64,000 bases of DNA from CALESS01 sp041741455 (GTDB lineage Bacteria; Chloroflexota; Anaerolineae; Anaerolineales; Anaerolineaceae): the NCBI GenBank assembly GCA_041741455.1, contig JBGSJZ010000142.1:25235-89234 (forward strand), read 5' to 3'. A program made the translations under genes and the position numbers. The notes under the pieces were generated by a model that saw nothing but the letters and a program-made list of their open reading frames with translations, had not been told where the DNA came from and did not search any database. This document shows, piece by piece, positions 25,697-34,259 of the stretch; the stretch's first letter is position 1; each line of letters begins with the position of its first letter.

Positions 25697-26854
25697 ATGA
25701 ATAAACGCAAAGTATGTGTTGTCATCACCGCCCGGCCGTCTTATTCCCGCATCCGCACCGCCTTGTTTGCCATCCGCCAACACCCGGAATTGGAGTTGCA
25801 GATAGTGTCTGCGGCTTCGATGTTGCTGGATCGCTATGGGAAGACCGTGACCCACGTGGAGCAGGATGGCTTCAAAGTGGATGCGCGGGTCTACATGGTG
25901 CTGGAGGGTGAGAACCTGGTCACCTCTGCCAAGACCACCGGCCTGGGTCTGATAGAACTGGCAACTACTTTTGACAACCTGCGTCCAGATATGGTAGTGA
26001 CGATAGCCGACCGTTATGAAACCATCGCCACAGCCATTGCTGCAGCATATATGAACATTCCGTTGGTTCACATGCAGGGTGGCGAGGTGACCGGAAGCAT
26101 CGATGAGAAGGTGCGCCACGCCATCACCAAGTTGGCAGATATCCACCTGGTGACAACCGAGAAAGCTCGCGAGCGAGTGATCCGCATGGGAGAGAATCCG
26201 GATCAGGTGTATATCACCGGCTGCCCGTCAATCGATATTGCCAACGAAGCTATTCTCAACCCGGGCGAGGAAATTAATCCGTTTGAGTGCTACGGGGGCG
26301 TGGGTGCCACGGTGGACCTGTCCAACGGTTACCTGGTGGTGATGCAGCACCCAGTCACAACCGAGTACGAGGACGGCCGAAAGCAAATCACCGAGACACT
26401 GTATGCTATCAAGAAACTGGGGATTCCGACCCTCTGGTTTTGGCCGAACGTGGACGCTGGCTCGGATGGGGTTTCCAAGGGCATTCGTTCTTTCCGCGAG
26501 TTGGAAGGCCCGACCAACATCCACTTTTTCAAAGACATCCCGCCGTTGGACTTCCTGCGCATGGTCAAACGTAGCCGTTGTATCATCGGCAACTCCAGTG
26601 TGGCCATTCGTGAGTGCTCCTATTTGGGTGTGCCAGCGGTTAACATTGGCAGCCGGGAGGCTGGCCGGGAGCGCGGCCCGAACGTGGTCGACGTGGATTA
26701 TGATAGCAATGCCATCCAAGCTGCCATCCTAAAGCACATTGAAGGGCCAAGGCCGCCACGGGTGAAGCTGTATGGTGATGGTCATGCGGGCGAACGGATA
26801 GCGGATGTACTCTCTTCAGCTCTGTTGACCTATTCAAAACGCTTGACCTATTAA
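25697..26854 (+). CDS. neuC: UDP-N-acetylglucosamine 2-epimerase (hydrolysing), NeuC/LegG-type
   Basis: A 385-residue GT-B-fold epimerase. VCVVITARPSYSRIRTAL at the N-terminus, VTIADRYETIATAIAAAYMNIPLVHMQGGEVTGSIDEKVRHAITKL in the middle and CIIGNSSVAIRECSYLGVPAVNIGSREAGRERG near residue 300 are the NeuC/LegG/NeuC2 signatures; the GGE and HAITKL segments are especially typical of hydrolysing enzymes. The reaction inverts C2 and releases UDP, giving ManNAc or a dideoxy analogue for the synthase encoded just upstream. It is the only NeuC-type gene for three synthases in the window, so the other two synthases must receive substrate by another route or share it. Confidence 0.92.
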   Translation: MNKRKVCVVITARPSYSRIRTALFAIRQHPELELQIVSAASMLLDRYGKTVTHVEQDGFKVDARVYMVLEGENLVTSAKTTGLGLIELATTFDNLRPDMVVTIADRYETIATAIAAAYMNIPLVHMQGGEVTGSIDEKVRHAITKLADIHLVTTEKARERVIRMGENPDQVYITGCPSIDIANEAILNPGEEINPFECYGGVGATVDLSNGYLVVMQHPVTTEYEDGRKQITETLYAIKKLGIPTLWFWPNVDAGSDGVSKGIRSFRELEGPTNIHFFKDIPPLDFLRMVKRSRCIIGNSSVAIRECSYLGVPAVNIGSREAGRERGPNVVDVDYDSNAIQAAILKHIEGPRPPRVKLYGDGHAGERIADVLSSALLTYSKRLTY

Positions 26855-26863
26855 GGTATTTGG

Positions 26864-28918
26864 ATGAAATATATTGATTGGTTGAAAAACTGGATTAATC
26901 GTCACTCCTGGCTGATGTCTGGTTTGGTTGTGGTGTTTATTTCTGTTCTGGCTTACTTGCCGTTCATCACGAAATTGGGCATATATCGTGATGATTGGTC
27001 AATCATTTACGGTGGCAGTAAGTTTGGAGTTCAAATTTTTCTTGATATGTTCTCAATTGATAGACCATTTATCGGCTTTCAATATTACTTACTCTACAAA
27101 CTTCTTGGAGGGCAAGTCCTTTTCTGGCATTTGACGGCTTACGTTCTGCGCGTTATCGGTGCATTGTTGTTCATGGTATTAGTTTGGCGGCTCTGGCCAA
27201 AACAATCTCCAGCGGGTCTGGTGATGGGGGCGTTGTTTGTTATCTATCCCGGTTTCTTACAACAAGCCAATGGGATCACCTACATAACGCACCTAATTGT
27301 TATGTTATTCATGTTGCTTTCTTTGTTAACAACCGTGCTGGCCGTTCAAACTGTTAATAAGGTCAATAAAACTGTATATTACCTGGTATCGCTTGTTTGT
27401 ATGGTCTACTATTTGCTTTTATTGGAGTATGTAATTGGGATCGAAGGATTACGATTTGCTTTATTAGTTTATCTGACATTTATGATCCAAAAGGAAAAAC
27501 GATTTTGGCAAAAAGTTAAAACTTTGGGGTTGAATTATGCACCTTTTCTTCTGACAGTGATTGGATTTTTAGTTTGGAGGTTGTTCTTCTTTGATAGTGT
27601 GCGGGGAGCGACTGACGTCGACCTGCAATTTGGCCGGTATGTCTCTTTGCCATTTTATCAAATTCTGCTGACTGGCTTTAATCTGCTGCAAGATTTTTGG
27701 GAAATTACTTTTGCAGCCTGGTTCGTTCCACTCTACCAACTTGCTGGAGATGTAAGGTTCAAGCAGCAATTAACAGCACTCTTCTTTGGCGCATTGGCCG
27801 GGGTGATCATCGCAGTTTCCTTGTGGTTTCATAAGAAGAATAATCCAGTGAAAGAAAATGATCATAACCAAAACTGGCCTCGAATTGCTTTGTGGATGGG
27901 TGTTTTTGGTGTGTTGACTTCGATACTACCTGTGATTGTATCCGGCAGGTATGTCATGTTTGAATCTATCCTGACGGTGGCTTTTGACCGGTATTCTTTT
28001 CATGCTATCCCGGCAGTAACTCTTTTATTGGGAGGTATAATTTTCTCTTTTTCTGATTATCGCAGGCGGTTGGCTGTGATAACTTTACTGGTTGGAACTG
28101 CATTGATAACTCAGCAGAATGCTGCGTCCATCTTTGCAAATGCATGGGAAAATAATCGTCAATTTTGGTGGCAGATGAGCTGGCGTGTGCCGCAAATACA
28201 ACCTGAGACGGTTCTTATGGCTTACTATGCGGAAAACACCGTAATTTTGGAAGAATATCAGGTAAGTTATCCTGCTATGAGCATTTATTATCCTGATACT
28301 ATGGAAAATCCGATCAGTTCTGCACCAATTAATCCTACAAACGTCGAAAAAGTTGTGATGGGAAAAATTGAAACTGGTTTGCGGCGCAGTATTCCATTTA
28401 CAACTGACTTTAGCCGGGTTCTTCTAGCGTATTTTCCAACCCAAACATCGTGTTTACATGTGGTTGATGGGGATTTCCCGGTTCTCTCACCGGGGAGTGA
28501 CCCGTTGGTTGAATGGCTTGCACCGTATTCGGATTTGACGCTTATCGATATTCGGGCTGATGAGCATGTTCCCCCTGCAGATGTTTTTGGCGAAGAGCCG
28601 CCGCACTCTTGGTGTTATTATTACCAGCGCGCTTCATTGGCTGCACAAGCAGGAAACTGGAATGAAGTCATTCAATTAGCAGAGCTGGTGGATAAAAAAG
28701 GTCTCAAACCGGTGGATAGAAGTGAATGGTTACCTTTCCTACTTGCTTATATCAACATGGGTGATACTGATGCAGCACACATTGTGATTTCCTACATTAA
28801 AGACATAGATTACATCCGTTACCAAGTATGCAAGCCGTTGATCGAACAACAAGATATCCCGATGATTCAAACGATTCAAGCTCGCCAGTTCTTGTTCGAA
28901 AACTTGTGTCAATGGTGA
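26864..28918 (+). CDS. GT-C-like multi-spanning membrane protein with soluble C-terminal tail
   Basis: A 684-residue membrane protein with the same plan as the one at 5324: a hydrophobic N-terminal two thirds and a soluble tail. KLGIYRDDWSIIYGG (about residues 44-58) carries the acidic pair expected of GT-C catalytic loops, and the tail opens with HSWCYYYQRASLAAQAGNWNEV, matching the WCYYYEKADLARQQADWN of the other protein. AAGG lies 7 bp before the ATG. It is clearly AT-richer than the nonulosonate genes on both sides, which suggests separate acquisition. Likely an outer-face sugar transferase. No known family name is assigned. Confidence 0.7.
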   Translation: MKYIDWLKNWINRHSWLMSGLVVVFISVLAYLPFITKLGIYRDDWSIIYGGSKFGVQIFLDMFSIDRPFIGFQYYLLYKLLGGQVLFWHLTAYVLRVIGALLFMVLVWRLWPKQSPAGLVMGALFVIYPGFLQQANGITYITHLIVMLFMLLSLLTTVLAVQTVNKVNKTVYYLVSLVCMVYYLLLLEYVIGIEGLRFALLVYLTFMIQKEKRFWQKVKTLGLNYAPFLLTVIGFLVWRLFFFDSVRGATDVDLQFGRYVSLPFYQILLTGFNLLQDFWEITFAAWFVPLYQLAGDVRFKQQLTALFFGALAGVIIAVSLWFHKKNNPVKENDHNQNWPRIALWMGVFGVLTSILPVIVSGRYVMFESILTVAFDRYSFHAIPAVTLLLGGIIFSFSDYRRRLAVITLLVGTALITQQNAASIFANAWENNRQFWWQMSWRVPQIQPETVLMAYYAENTVILEEYQVSYPAMSIYYPDTMENPISSAPINPTNVEKVVMGKIETGLRRSIPFTTDFSRVLLAYFPTQTSCLHVVDGDFPVLSPGSDPLVEWLAPYSDLTLIDIRADEHVPPADVFGEEPPHSWCYYYQRASLAAQAGNWNEVIQLAELVDKKGLKPVDRSEWLPFLLAYINMGDTDAAHIVISYIKDIDYIRYQVCKPLIEQQDIPMIQTIQARQFLFENLCQW

Positions 28919-29030
28919 TGAGAATATTTGATAGAAGTAAAAAAATTTCTGAACTTTGGCAGTTTAAGGATTGCCTCCATGTTCTAGAGGGATCTCTAAC
29001 TCATCACTTTCATTCTATGGAAGGTGAAAA

Positions 29031-29762
29031 TTGACTCCATCGCAACCGATTGTTCTGGCAGTCATTCCCGCCCGCGGCGGATCGAAGGGCGTGCCGCGCA
29101 AGAATATCCGACCGGTGGGTGGTAAACCCCTGATCGCCTACACCATCGAACCGGCGCTGGCTGTAAAAAACCGGCTGCATCGCTTGATCGTCAGCACGGA
29201 TGATGCTGAGATTGCGGATGTAGCAATGCGCTACGGCGCTGAAGCCCCTTTCCTGCGCCCGGCCGATCTGGGCGGTGATCGGGTGCCGATGGTGCCGGTG
29301 TTGCAGCACGCAGTGCGGAAGATTGAAGAGATGGATGGAATTCATCTTGACTGGGTATTGTTACTACAACCAACCTGTCCCTTCCGGGCGCCTCAGGATA
29401 TTCAGACTGCCTTGGACCTGGCTGAAGCTGGTGGTTGTGACTCTGTGATCTCGGTGGTGCGGGTACTGGCGCACCATCCGATTTTGATGAAGAAAATTGA
29501 ACAAGACCAACTGTTGCCCTTTATGATTGAGGAGAAGGAAGGCACCCGCCGCCAGGATTACACGCCAGCCGCCTACATGCGCAATGGCAGCATTTACCTG
29601 ACCCGGTGCGATAACCTGATGGAAAATAATTCAATCTGGGGTCAGATCATCCGACCTTACATCATGCCGGAAGAACGCTCTGTGAACGTGGATAGCGAGA
29701 TGGATATGAAACTGGTGGAATTTATGATTCAAGAACGCCAAAACCAGTCAGGCCAGGCCTAA
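29031..29762 (+). CDS. neuA: CMP-nonulosonate synthetase (acylneuraminate cytidylyltransferase)
   Basis: A 243-residue cytidylyltransferase that activates a nonulosonic acid with CTP. VIPARGGSKGVPRKNIRPVGGKPLIAYTIE contains the CTP-binding loop A-R-x-G-S-K-x-x-x-x-K-N, LIVSTDDAEIADVA, LLLQPTCPFR and NVDSEMDMKLVE complete the family set. Start is TTG at 29031 behind GGAAGGTG. It lies after the NeuB-NeuC pair with one membrane protein gene between, so it most likely serves synthase 2. It is a single-domain enzyme, unlike the fusion at 34253. Confidence 0.92.
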   Translation: MTPSQPIVLAVIPARGGSKGVPRKNIRPVGGKPLIAYTIEPALAVKNRLHRLIVSTDDAEIADVAMRYGAEAPFLRPADLGGDRVPMVPVLQHAVRKIEEMDGIHLDWVLLLQPTCPFRAPQDIQTALDLAEAGGCDSVISVVRVLAHHPILMKKIEQDQLLPFMIEEKEGTRRQDYTPAAYMRNGSIYLTRCDNLMENNSIWGQIIRPYIMPEERSVNVDSEMDMKLVEFMIQERQNQSGQA

Positions 29763-29767
29763 CCCCG

Positions 29768-31492
29768 ATGTGCGGAATTTCTGGTTTCGCTGGACAAAGC
29801 TGGTCTGCCAGGCAATTGGATGCAATGGTTCGCATCCAGCGACACCGCGGTCCGGATGATACATCTGTATGGATTAGCCCGGATGGGCTGGTCGGTTTGG
29901 GTCAAAATCGACTAAGTATCATTGACCTTTCGAATGCTGGCCGCCAGCCAATGCCGGATGCAATGGGAAGATTTTGGATTACCTTCAACGGTGAAGTTTA
30001 TAACTATCTGGAATTACGAGCCGAACTGGGGGATTATCCTTACAAGAGCCATACCGATACTGAGGTGGTTTTGGCAGCCTATGCCCGGTGGGGATCTGCC
30101 TGCCTGGACAAATTAATCGGTATGTTCGCCTTCATTATTTGGGATTCTGAAACTCAGACTCTTTTTGCTGCCCGTGACCGGTTTGGGGTAAAACCTTTAT
30201 ACCTCTATCAAAAACCTTCCGGCGATTTGCTGTTAGCCAGTGAGATTAAGGCATTGTTGGCTACAGGGATACCGAGCGAACCTGATCCTGTCGCCTGGTC
30301 AACATACTTGGCTAGAGGGTTGTATGATCATAGCCCCCGGACGTTCTGGAAAAATATCTCTGCTTTGCCCGGGGGGCATTTCCTGAACTGGGAGAATAAC
30401 CAGCTTGAAATCAAGCGCTGGTATGATCTGGCCGAAAATACTACCCGCCTCGATGAGCGACCGTTAGAAACCGTAGAAGAGGAATATCAGGCGCTGATGG
30501 AAGATAGCGTGCGACTGCGATTCCGTTCAGATGTGCCAGTGGGTATCAACCTGAGTGGAGGGCTGGATTCATCTGCCCTGTTGGGTGTGGTGCGGGCTGT
30601 GCAGGGCGAGGAAAGTGCTGTGGAAGCCTATACGTTCATCACTGGGGACCCATCTTACGATGAACTCCCCTGGGTCAGGCAAATGTTGGCCCGTAGCCGT
30701 CACCCTTCCGTGGAATGTCTTTTGACTGCAGATCAAGTCCCTGAAATGGCACTTTCTGTCCAAAAGGCTCAGGATGAGCCGTACTCAGGGCTGCCGACAT
30801 TAGCCTACGCTCACTTATTTGAAGTCGCCCGCCAGCGGGGTGTCATTGTCTTGCTGGATGGCAACGGCATGGATGAGCAATGGGCAGGGTATGATTATTA
30901 TGGAAATGTGTTGCAGGGTGGATCAGCAGGGGTAGTGCAGGGAACAAAAGAAAGCCCATTCCGGGTGGATTGCCTCATGCCGGAATTTGTCTCCCTGAGC
31001 GAAGGCTTTACCCCACCCCATCCATATAACGAAAAACTTCGTGACCTACAATACCGGGATGCAATCTATACAAAAATTCCGCGTGCCATGCGTTTTAATG
31101 ATCGAATTTCAATGCGAGTCTCCTGTGAACTGCGAGAACCTTTCCTTGACCACCGACTGTTTGAACTTGCAATTCGCCAGCCGATTGAATGGAAAATTCA
31201 AAACGGCGTACACAAGTGGTTGCTCAGGCGGATCACTTCCAGGTTGGCACCCGCTGGTGTGGTGGAAGCGCCGAAACGACCGTTGCAAACCCCACAGCGT
31301 GAATGGCTGCGCGGCCCACTCCAGGGCTGGGCTAATGACCATATTGAAAATGCTATTTCCCGGTTGGATGGCAGGTGGTTGAATGGTCCTGCTGTTCGCC
31401 GCGCCTGGGCTCATTTTTGCGCCGGGGGAAGCGATAACAGCTTCTACGTGTGGCAATGGATTAGTCTTTCAATGATGGAGATTGGCGGATGA
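29768..31492 (+). CDS. Asparagine synthase-type (AsnB) glutamine amidotransferase
   Basis: A 574-residue protein with N-terminal Cys2 (MCGISGFAG) of class II glutamine amidotransferases, RHRGPDD and NRLSIIDLS glutaminase motifs, and a C-terminal ATP-pyrophosphatase domain with SGGLDSS at 263-269. Canonical AsnB makes asparagine, but homologs inside O-antigen and capsule loci (for example WbpS-type) amidate sugar carboxylates. Here the gene lies between the CMP-nonulosonate synthetase and a 2-hydroxyacid dehydrogenase with 5-bp and overlapping spacings, so amidation of a nonulosonate or uronate carboxyl group is the likely role (inference). There is no SD; translation is probably coupled to the gene before. 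Confidence 0.85.
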   Translation: MCGISGFAGQSWSARQLDAMVRIQRHRGPDDTSVWISPDGLVGLGQNRLSIIDLSNAGRQPMPDAMGRFWITFNGEVYNYLELRAELGDYPYKSHTDTEVVLAAYARWGSACLDKLIGMFAFIIWDSETQTLFAARDRFGVKPLYLYQKPSGDLLLASEIKALLATGIPSEPDPVAWSTYLARGLYDHSPRTFWKNISALPGGHFLNWENNQLEIKRWYDLAENTTRLDERPLETVEEEYQALMEDSVRLRFRSDVPVGINLSGGLDSSALLGVVRAVQGEESAVEAYTFITGDPSYDELPWVRQMLARSRHPSVECLLTADQVPEMALSVQKAQDEPYSGLPTLAYAHLFEVARQRGVIVLLDGNGMDEQWAGYDYYGNVLQGGSAGVVQGTKESPFRVDCLMPEFVSLSEGFTPPHPYNEKLRDLQYRDAIYTKIPRAMRFNDRISMRVSCELREPFLDHRLFELAIRQPIEWKIQNGVHKWLLRRITSRLAPAGVVEAPKRPLQTPQREWLRGPLQGWANDHIENAISRLDGRWLNGPAVRRAWAHFCAGGSDNSFYVWQWISLSMMEIGG

Positions 31493-32445
31493 AAACCTGG
31501 ACCATTTTGAATGCAGAGCCAGAAAATTACTCGCAACAGGCGCTGGCGATTTTGCAACAGGCTGGAGTGGTGCAAATGGCCACTCCAAACCGGGCAGAAC
31601 TGCTGGTTGCTCTGGCAGAGGTGGAGGCCCTGATCGTTCGCCTGGCTTTCCAGGTGGATGAAGAAATGTTTGCTGCCGCCCCAAAGTTGCGGGCGGTGGT
31701 TAGCGCCACTACCGGGTTGGATCATATCGACCTGGTGGCTGCTGAGCGTCACTGGGTGCAAGTGCTCTCCCTGCGCGGTGAGGTAGATTTCTTGCGCAGC
31801 ATCCCGGCCACCGCTGAATTGACCTGGGGTCTGCTGCTGGCGCTCACCCGCAAGATTTCGCTAGCTTTTAGCTCAGTGCTGGCCGGCCAGTGGCAGCGGG
31901 ACTTATTCAAAGGCCATGACCTGGCATGTAAACGGTTAGGTATCCTCGGCTTGGGTCGCATCGGCCACATGGTTGCACGCTACGGGCTGGCTTTTGGCAT
32001 GCGCGTGTTGGCATATGATCCACAACCGCTCCAGTGGGTGGAGGGTGTTGAACGGATTACCAGCCTGAATGAGTTACTGGAACAATCTGATGTACTGTCG
32101 ATCCATGTGCCGCTCAATTCAACGACGGTCGGTCTGGTTGGGGCAGCCGAATTGAGCCGTCTGCCAGCCGGGGCTTTGTTGATCAACACCTCACGTGGCG
32201 AAATCTTGGATGAAACCGCCCTGCTGGTGACTATGGAAAATGGTCACCTGGCCGGTGCAGCGCTGGATGTGCTTTCCCACGAACGCAGCGGATCACTAGT
32301 GACATCGCTGCTAGTTGAGTATGCTCGCACGCACAGTAACCTGATTCTGACTCCGCACATTGGCGGGGCGACCTATGAATCGATGGCTGCCACGGAAATC
32401 TTCATGGCGCAAAAACTGGTGAATTATCTGAGATCTTTGGAGTAG
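31489..32445 (+). CDS. D-isomer 2-hydroxyacid dehydrogenase, phosphoglycerate-dehydrogenase-like (1)
   Basis: A 318-residue NAD-dependent dehydrogenase. The nucleotide domain has GILGLGRIGHMVARYGLAFGMRVLAYDP; the catalytic residues are visible as Arg in NTSRGEILDE, Glu in LSHERSGS and His in LTPHIGGATYE. The family reduces 2-keto acids or oxidises 2-hydroxy acids. It overlaps the AsnB-like gene by ATGA, and a second member lies at 39746, again beside a cytidylyltransferase. Two copies in one glycan locus suggest a role in sugar-acid metabolism, such as making a C3-C9 hydroxy-acid substituent, and not serine synthesis. That is inference. Confidence 0.85.
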   Translation: MKTWTILNAEPENYSQQALAILQQAGVVQMATPNRAELLVALAEVEALIVRLAFQVDEEMFAAAPKLRAVVSATTGLDHIDLVAAERHWVQVLSLRGEVDFLRSIPATAELTWGLLLALTRKISLAFSSVLAGQWQRDLFKGHDLACKRLGILGLGRIGHMVARYGLAFGMRVLAYDPQPLQWVEGVERITSLNELLEQSDVLSIHVPLNSTTVGLVGAAELSRLPAGALLINTSRGEILDETALLVTMENGHLAGAALDVLSHERSGSLVTSLLVEYARTHSNLILTPHIGGATYESMAATEIFMAQKLVNYLRSLE

Positions 32446-32449
32446 TTTG

Positions 32450-33421
32450 ATGAGATTTTTACTCGTTGGTTTTGGTTCCATTGGTCGCCGCCACTTGCGT
32501 AACTTAATTGCTTTGGGCGAATCGGACATCATCGTCTTGCGCAGTGGCAAATCCACCCTGCCGGTGGATGAGCTGGTGGGTCTGACGGTTGAATATGACC
32601 TGCAAAAAGCTCTGTCACACCAGCCGGATGCGGCCATCATCGCCAACCCGACCGCCCTGCACCTGCCTGCTGCCATACCGGCCGCTGAGGCGGGCTGCCA
32701 CCTGTTGCTGGAAAAGCCTATTTCTCACTCTTTGGAAGGCTTGCCGGAATTTAAAGCAGCTCTTAAACGAGGCGGAGGTAAGGTATTGGTGGGTTTCCAA
32801 TTCCGCTTTCACCCCGGCCTGCGTAAAATTGCCAGCCTGTTGGCGGAAGGTGCCATCGGCCGCGCGGTCTCAGCCCGCGCCCACTGGGGCGAATTCCTGC
32901 CCAACTGGCATCCCTGGGAGGACTACCGGGCTAGTTACGCTTCTCTTCCTGACCTGGGCGGGGGAGTGGCCCTGACGCTCTGCCATCCGTTTGACTACCT
33001 GCGCTGGCTGATGGGTGAGGTCAGCAGCATGCAAGCAATGAGTTGCTCCCTGGGCGGGTTGGGGGTGGATGTGGAAGATACGGTTGAGTGCCTCTTGCGC
33101 TTCCAATCCGGCGCCATCGGTAGCCTGCACCTGGATTACATCCAGCGGCCGGGCGTGCACCGCATGGAGATCATTGGCGAGCTCGGCACCCTCCTCTGGG
33201 ATAATGCCGATGGAACTGCCCGCCTGAGTTCTGCCAACCCAGATGGTACCCCCGGTGAATGGCAGGTCTTCGCTCCACCGGCTAGTTTTGAGCGCAATAC
33301 ACTCTTTATGGACGAAATGCGGCACTTCCTGGCGGTGATCCGCGGTGAAGAACAATCGATTTGTACACTGGAAGACAGTGAGGCAGCCCTGCGATTGGCG
33401 CTGCAGGCTCGTCAGGCTTGA
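32450..33421 (+). CDS. Gfo/Idh/MocA-family oxidoreductase
   Basis: A 323-residue NAD(P)-dependent oxidoreductase. MRFLLVGFGSIGRRHLRNLIALG is the N-terminal nucleotide site, and LLLEKPISHSLEG (about 90-102) the E-K-P motif that contributes the catalytic Lys; the C-terminal substrate domain begins near GKVLVGFQFRFHP. The ATG at 32450 has GGAG 7 bp upstream; the TTG directly before it is less likely. Members act on sugars and nucleotide sugars. Gfo/Idh genes next to an SDR, a CMP-sugar synthetase and a NeuB occur in several flagellin- and capsule-glycosylation islands, and the same four are consecutive here. Confidence 0.88.
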   Translation: MRFLLVGFGSIGRRHLRNLIALGESDIIVLRSGKSTLPVDELVGLTVEYDLQKALSHQPDAAIIANPTALHLPAAIPAAEAGCHLLLEKPISHSLEGLPEFKAALKRGGGKVLVGFQFRFHPGLRKIASLLAEGAIGRAVSARAHWGEFLPNWHPWEDYRASYASLPDLGGGVALTLCHPFDYLRWLMGEVSSMQAMSCSLGGLGVDVEDTVECLLRFQSGAIGSLHLDYIQRPGVHRMEIIGELGTLLWDNADGTARLSSANPDGTPGEWQVFAPPASFERNTLFMDEMRHFLAVIRGEEQSICTLEDSEAALRLALQARQA

Positions 33422-33431
33422 GGAGGAATTG

Positions 33432-34259
33432 ATGATAACAATTATGGATAAATTCAACCTGGGTGGCCGGGCAGCCGTGGTGACCGGCGGGATCGGTTTG
33501 CTGGGCAAACAGTTCTGCCGTACCCTGGCTGAGGCCGGTGCAGGCGTGGTAGTTGCCGATCTAAATACCGCTGCCGCCGAAGCCTATGCTGCTGAATTGC
33601 GTTCTAATGGCTACCAGTCCATCGGTGTTGGGGTGGACGTTACCCAACCTGATTCGGTTCAGGCCATGGTGGAATCCTGCGTGGGGGAGTACGGCCGCCT
33701 GGATGTGTTGGTCTGCTCGGCGGCCATGGACCCCAAGTTCGATGCCGACAACATCGGGCAGCAAAATAACAACGCATTCGAAAATTACCCACTGACTGCC
33801 TGGAATCAGGCTCTCGAAGTCAACCTGACCGGGGTCTTCCTGTGCTGTCAGGTAGCCGCCCGCCAGATGGTCTCCCAGGGTGGGGATGGCTCGATCATCA
33901 ATATTTGCTCCACCTACGGCTTGGTACCCCCGGATCAGCGTATCTACGAGAAACCCGGCAAGCCGAAAAGCTTTAAACCTGTGTTCTACACGGCTACCAA
34001 GGCTGGTGTGCTCGGCTTGACCAAATACATCGCCTCATATTATGCTGGAACCAGGATTCGCGCCAATTGCCTCACACCCGGCGGAGTCTACAACAACCAC
34101 GATGAGACCTTTGAACGCAATTATTCTTACCGAACTATCATGAACCGCATGGCCAACCTAGATGAGATGAACGGGGCGTTGCTCTACCTGGCTTCGGACG
34201 CATCCAGCTATATGACCGGTGGCAACCTGGTGGTGGATGGAGGGTGGACCGCATGGTAG
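33432..34259 (+). CDS. SDR-family dehydrogenase, PtmA-like
   Basis: A 275-residue classical short-chain dehydrogenase. VVTGGIGLLGKQFCRTLAEAG is the cofactor site, CSAAMDP stands in for the NAG motif, IINICSTYG supplies the catalytic Ser and FYTATKAG the Tyr-x-x-x-Lys. The insertion between Ser and Tyr (PPDQRIYEKPGKPKSF) is longer than usual. The overall look, including TGGxGLLGKxF and placement directly before a CMP-sugar synthetase, recalls PtmA of Campylobacter flagellin-modification islands. Start at 33432 follows AGGAGGA by 5 bp. It overlaps the next gene by 7 bp. Confidence 0.87.
   Translation: MITIMDKFNLGGRAAVVTGGIGLLGKQFCRTLAEAGAGVVVADLNTAAAEAYAAELRSNGYQSIGVGVDVTQPDSVQAMVESCVGEYGRLDVLVCSAAMDPKFDADNIGQQNNNAFENYPLTAWNQALEVNLTGVFLCCQVAARQMVSQGGDGSIINICSTYGLVPPDQRIYEKPGKPKSFKPVFYTATKAGVLGLTKYIASYYAGTRIRANCLTPGGVYNNHDETFERNYSYRTIMNRMANLDEMNGALLYLASDASSYMTGGNLVVDGGWTAW

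Noticed and set aside
25454..26146. Minus-strand 230-codon ORF over the NeuB/NeuC junction.
   Set aside because: It is antisense to two well-recognised enzymes, and its His/Gln-rich composition is typical of a reverse-strand reading of GC-rich coding DNA.
28828..29034. Plus-strand 68-codon ORF bridging the gap before the neuA-like gene.
   Set aside because: Half of it overlaps the end of the membrane-protein gene in another frame, and its start has no SD.
29768..31492. Calling the AsnB-like gene a plain asparagine synthetase.
   Set aside because: All catalytic parts are present, so it cannot be excluded, but position within the CMP-sugar genes favours sugar amidation.
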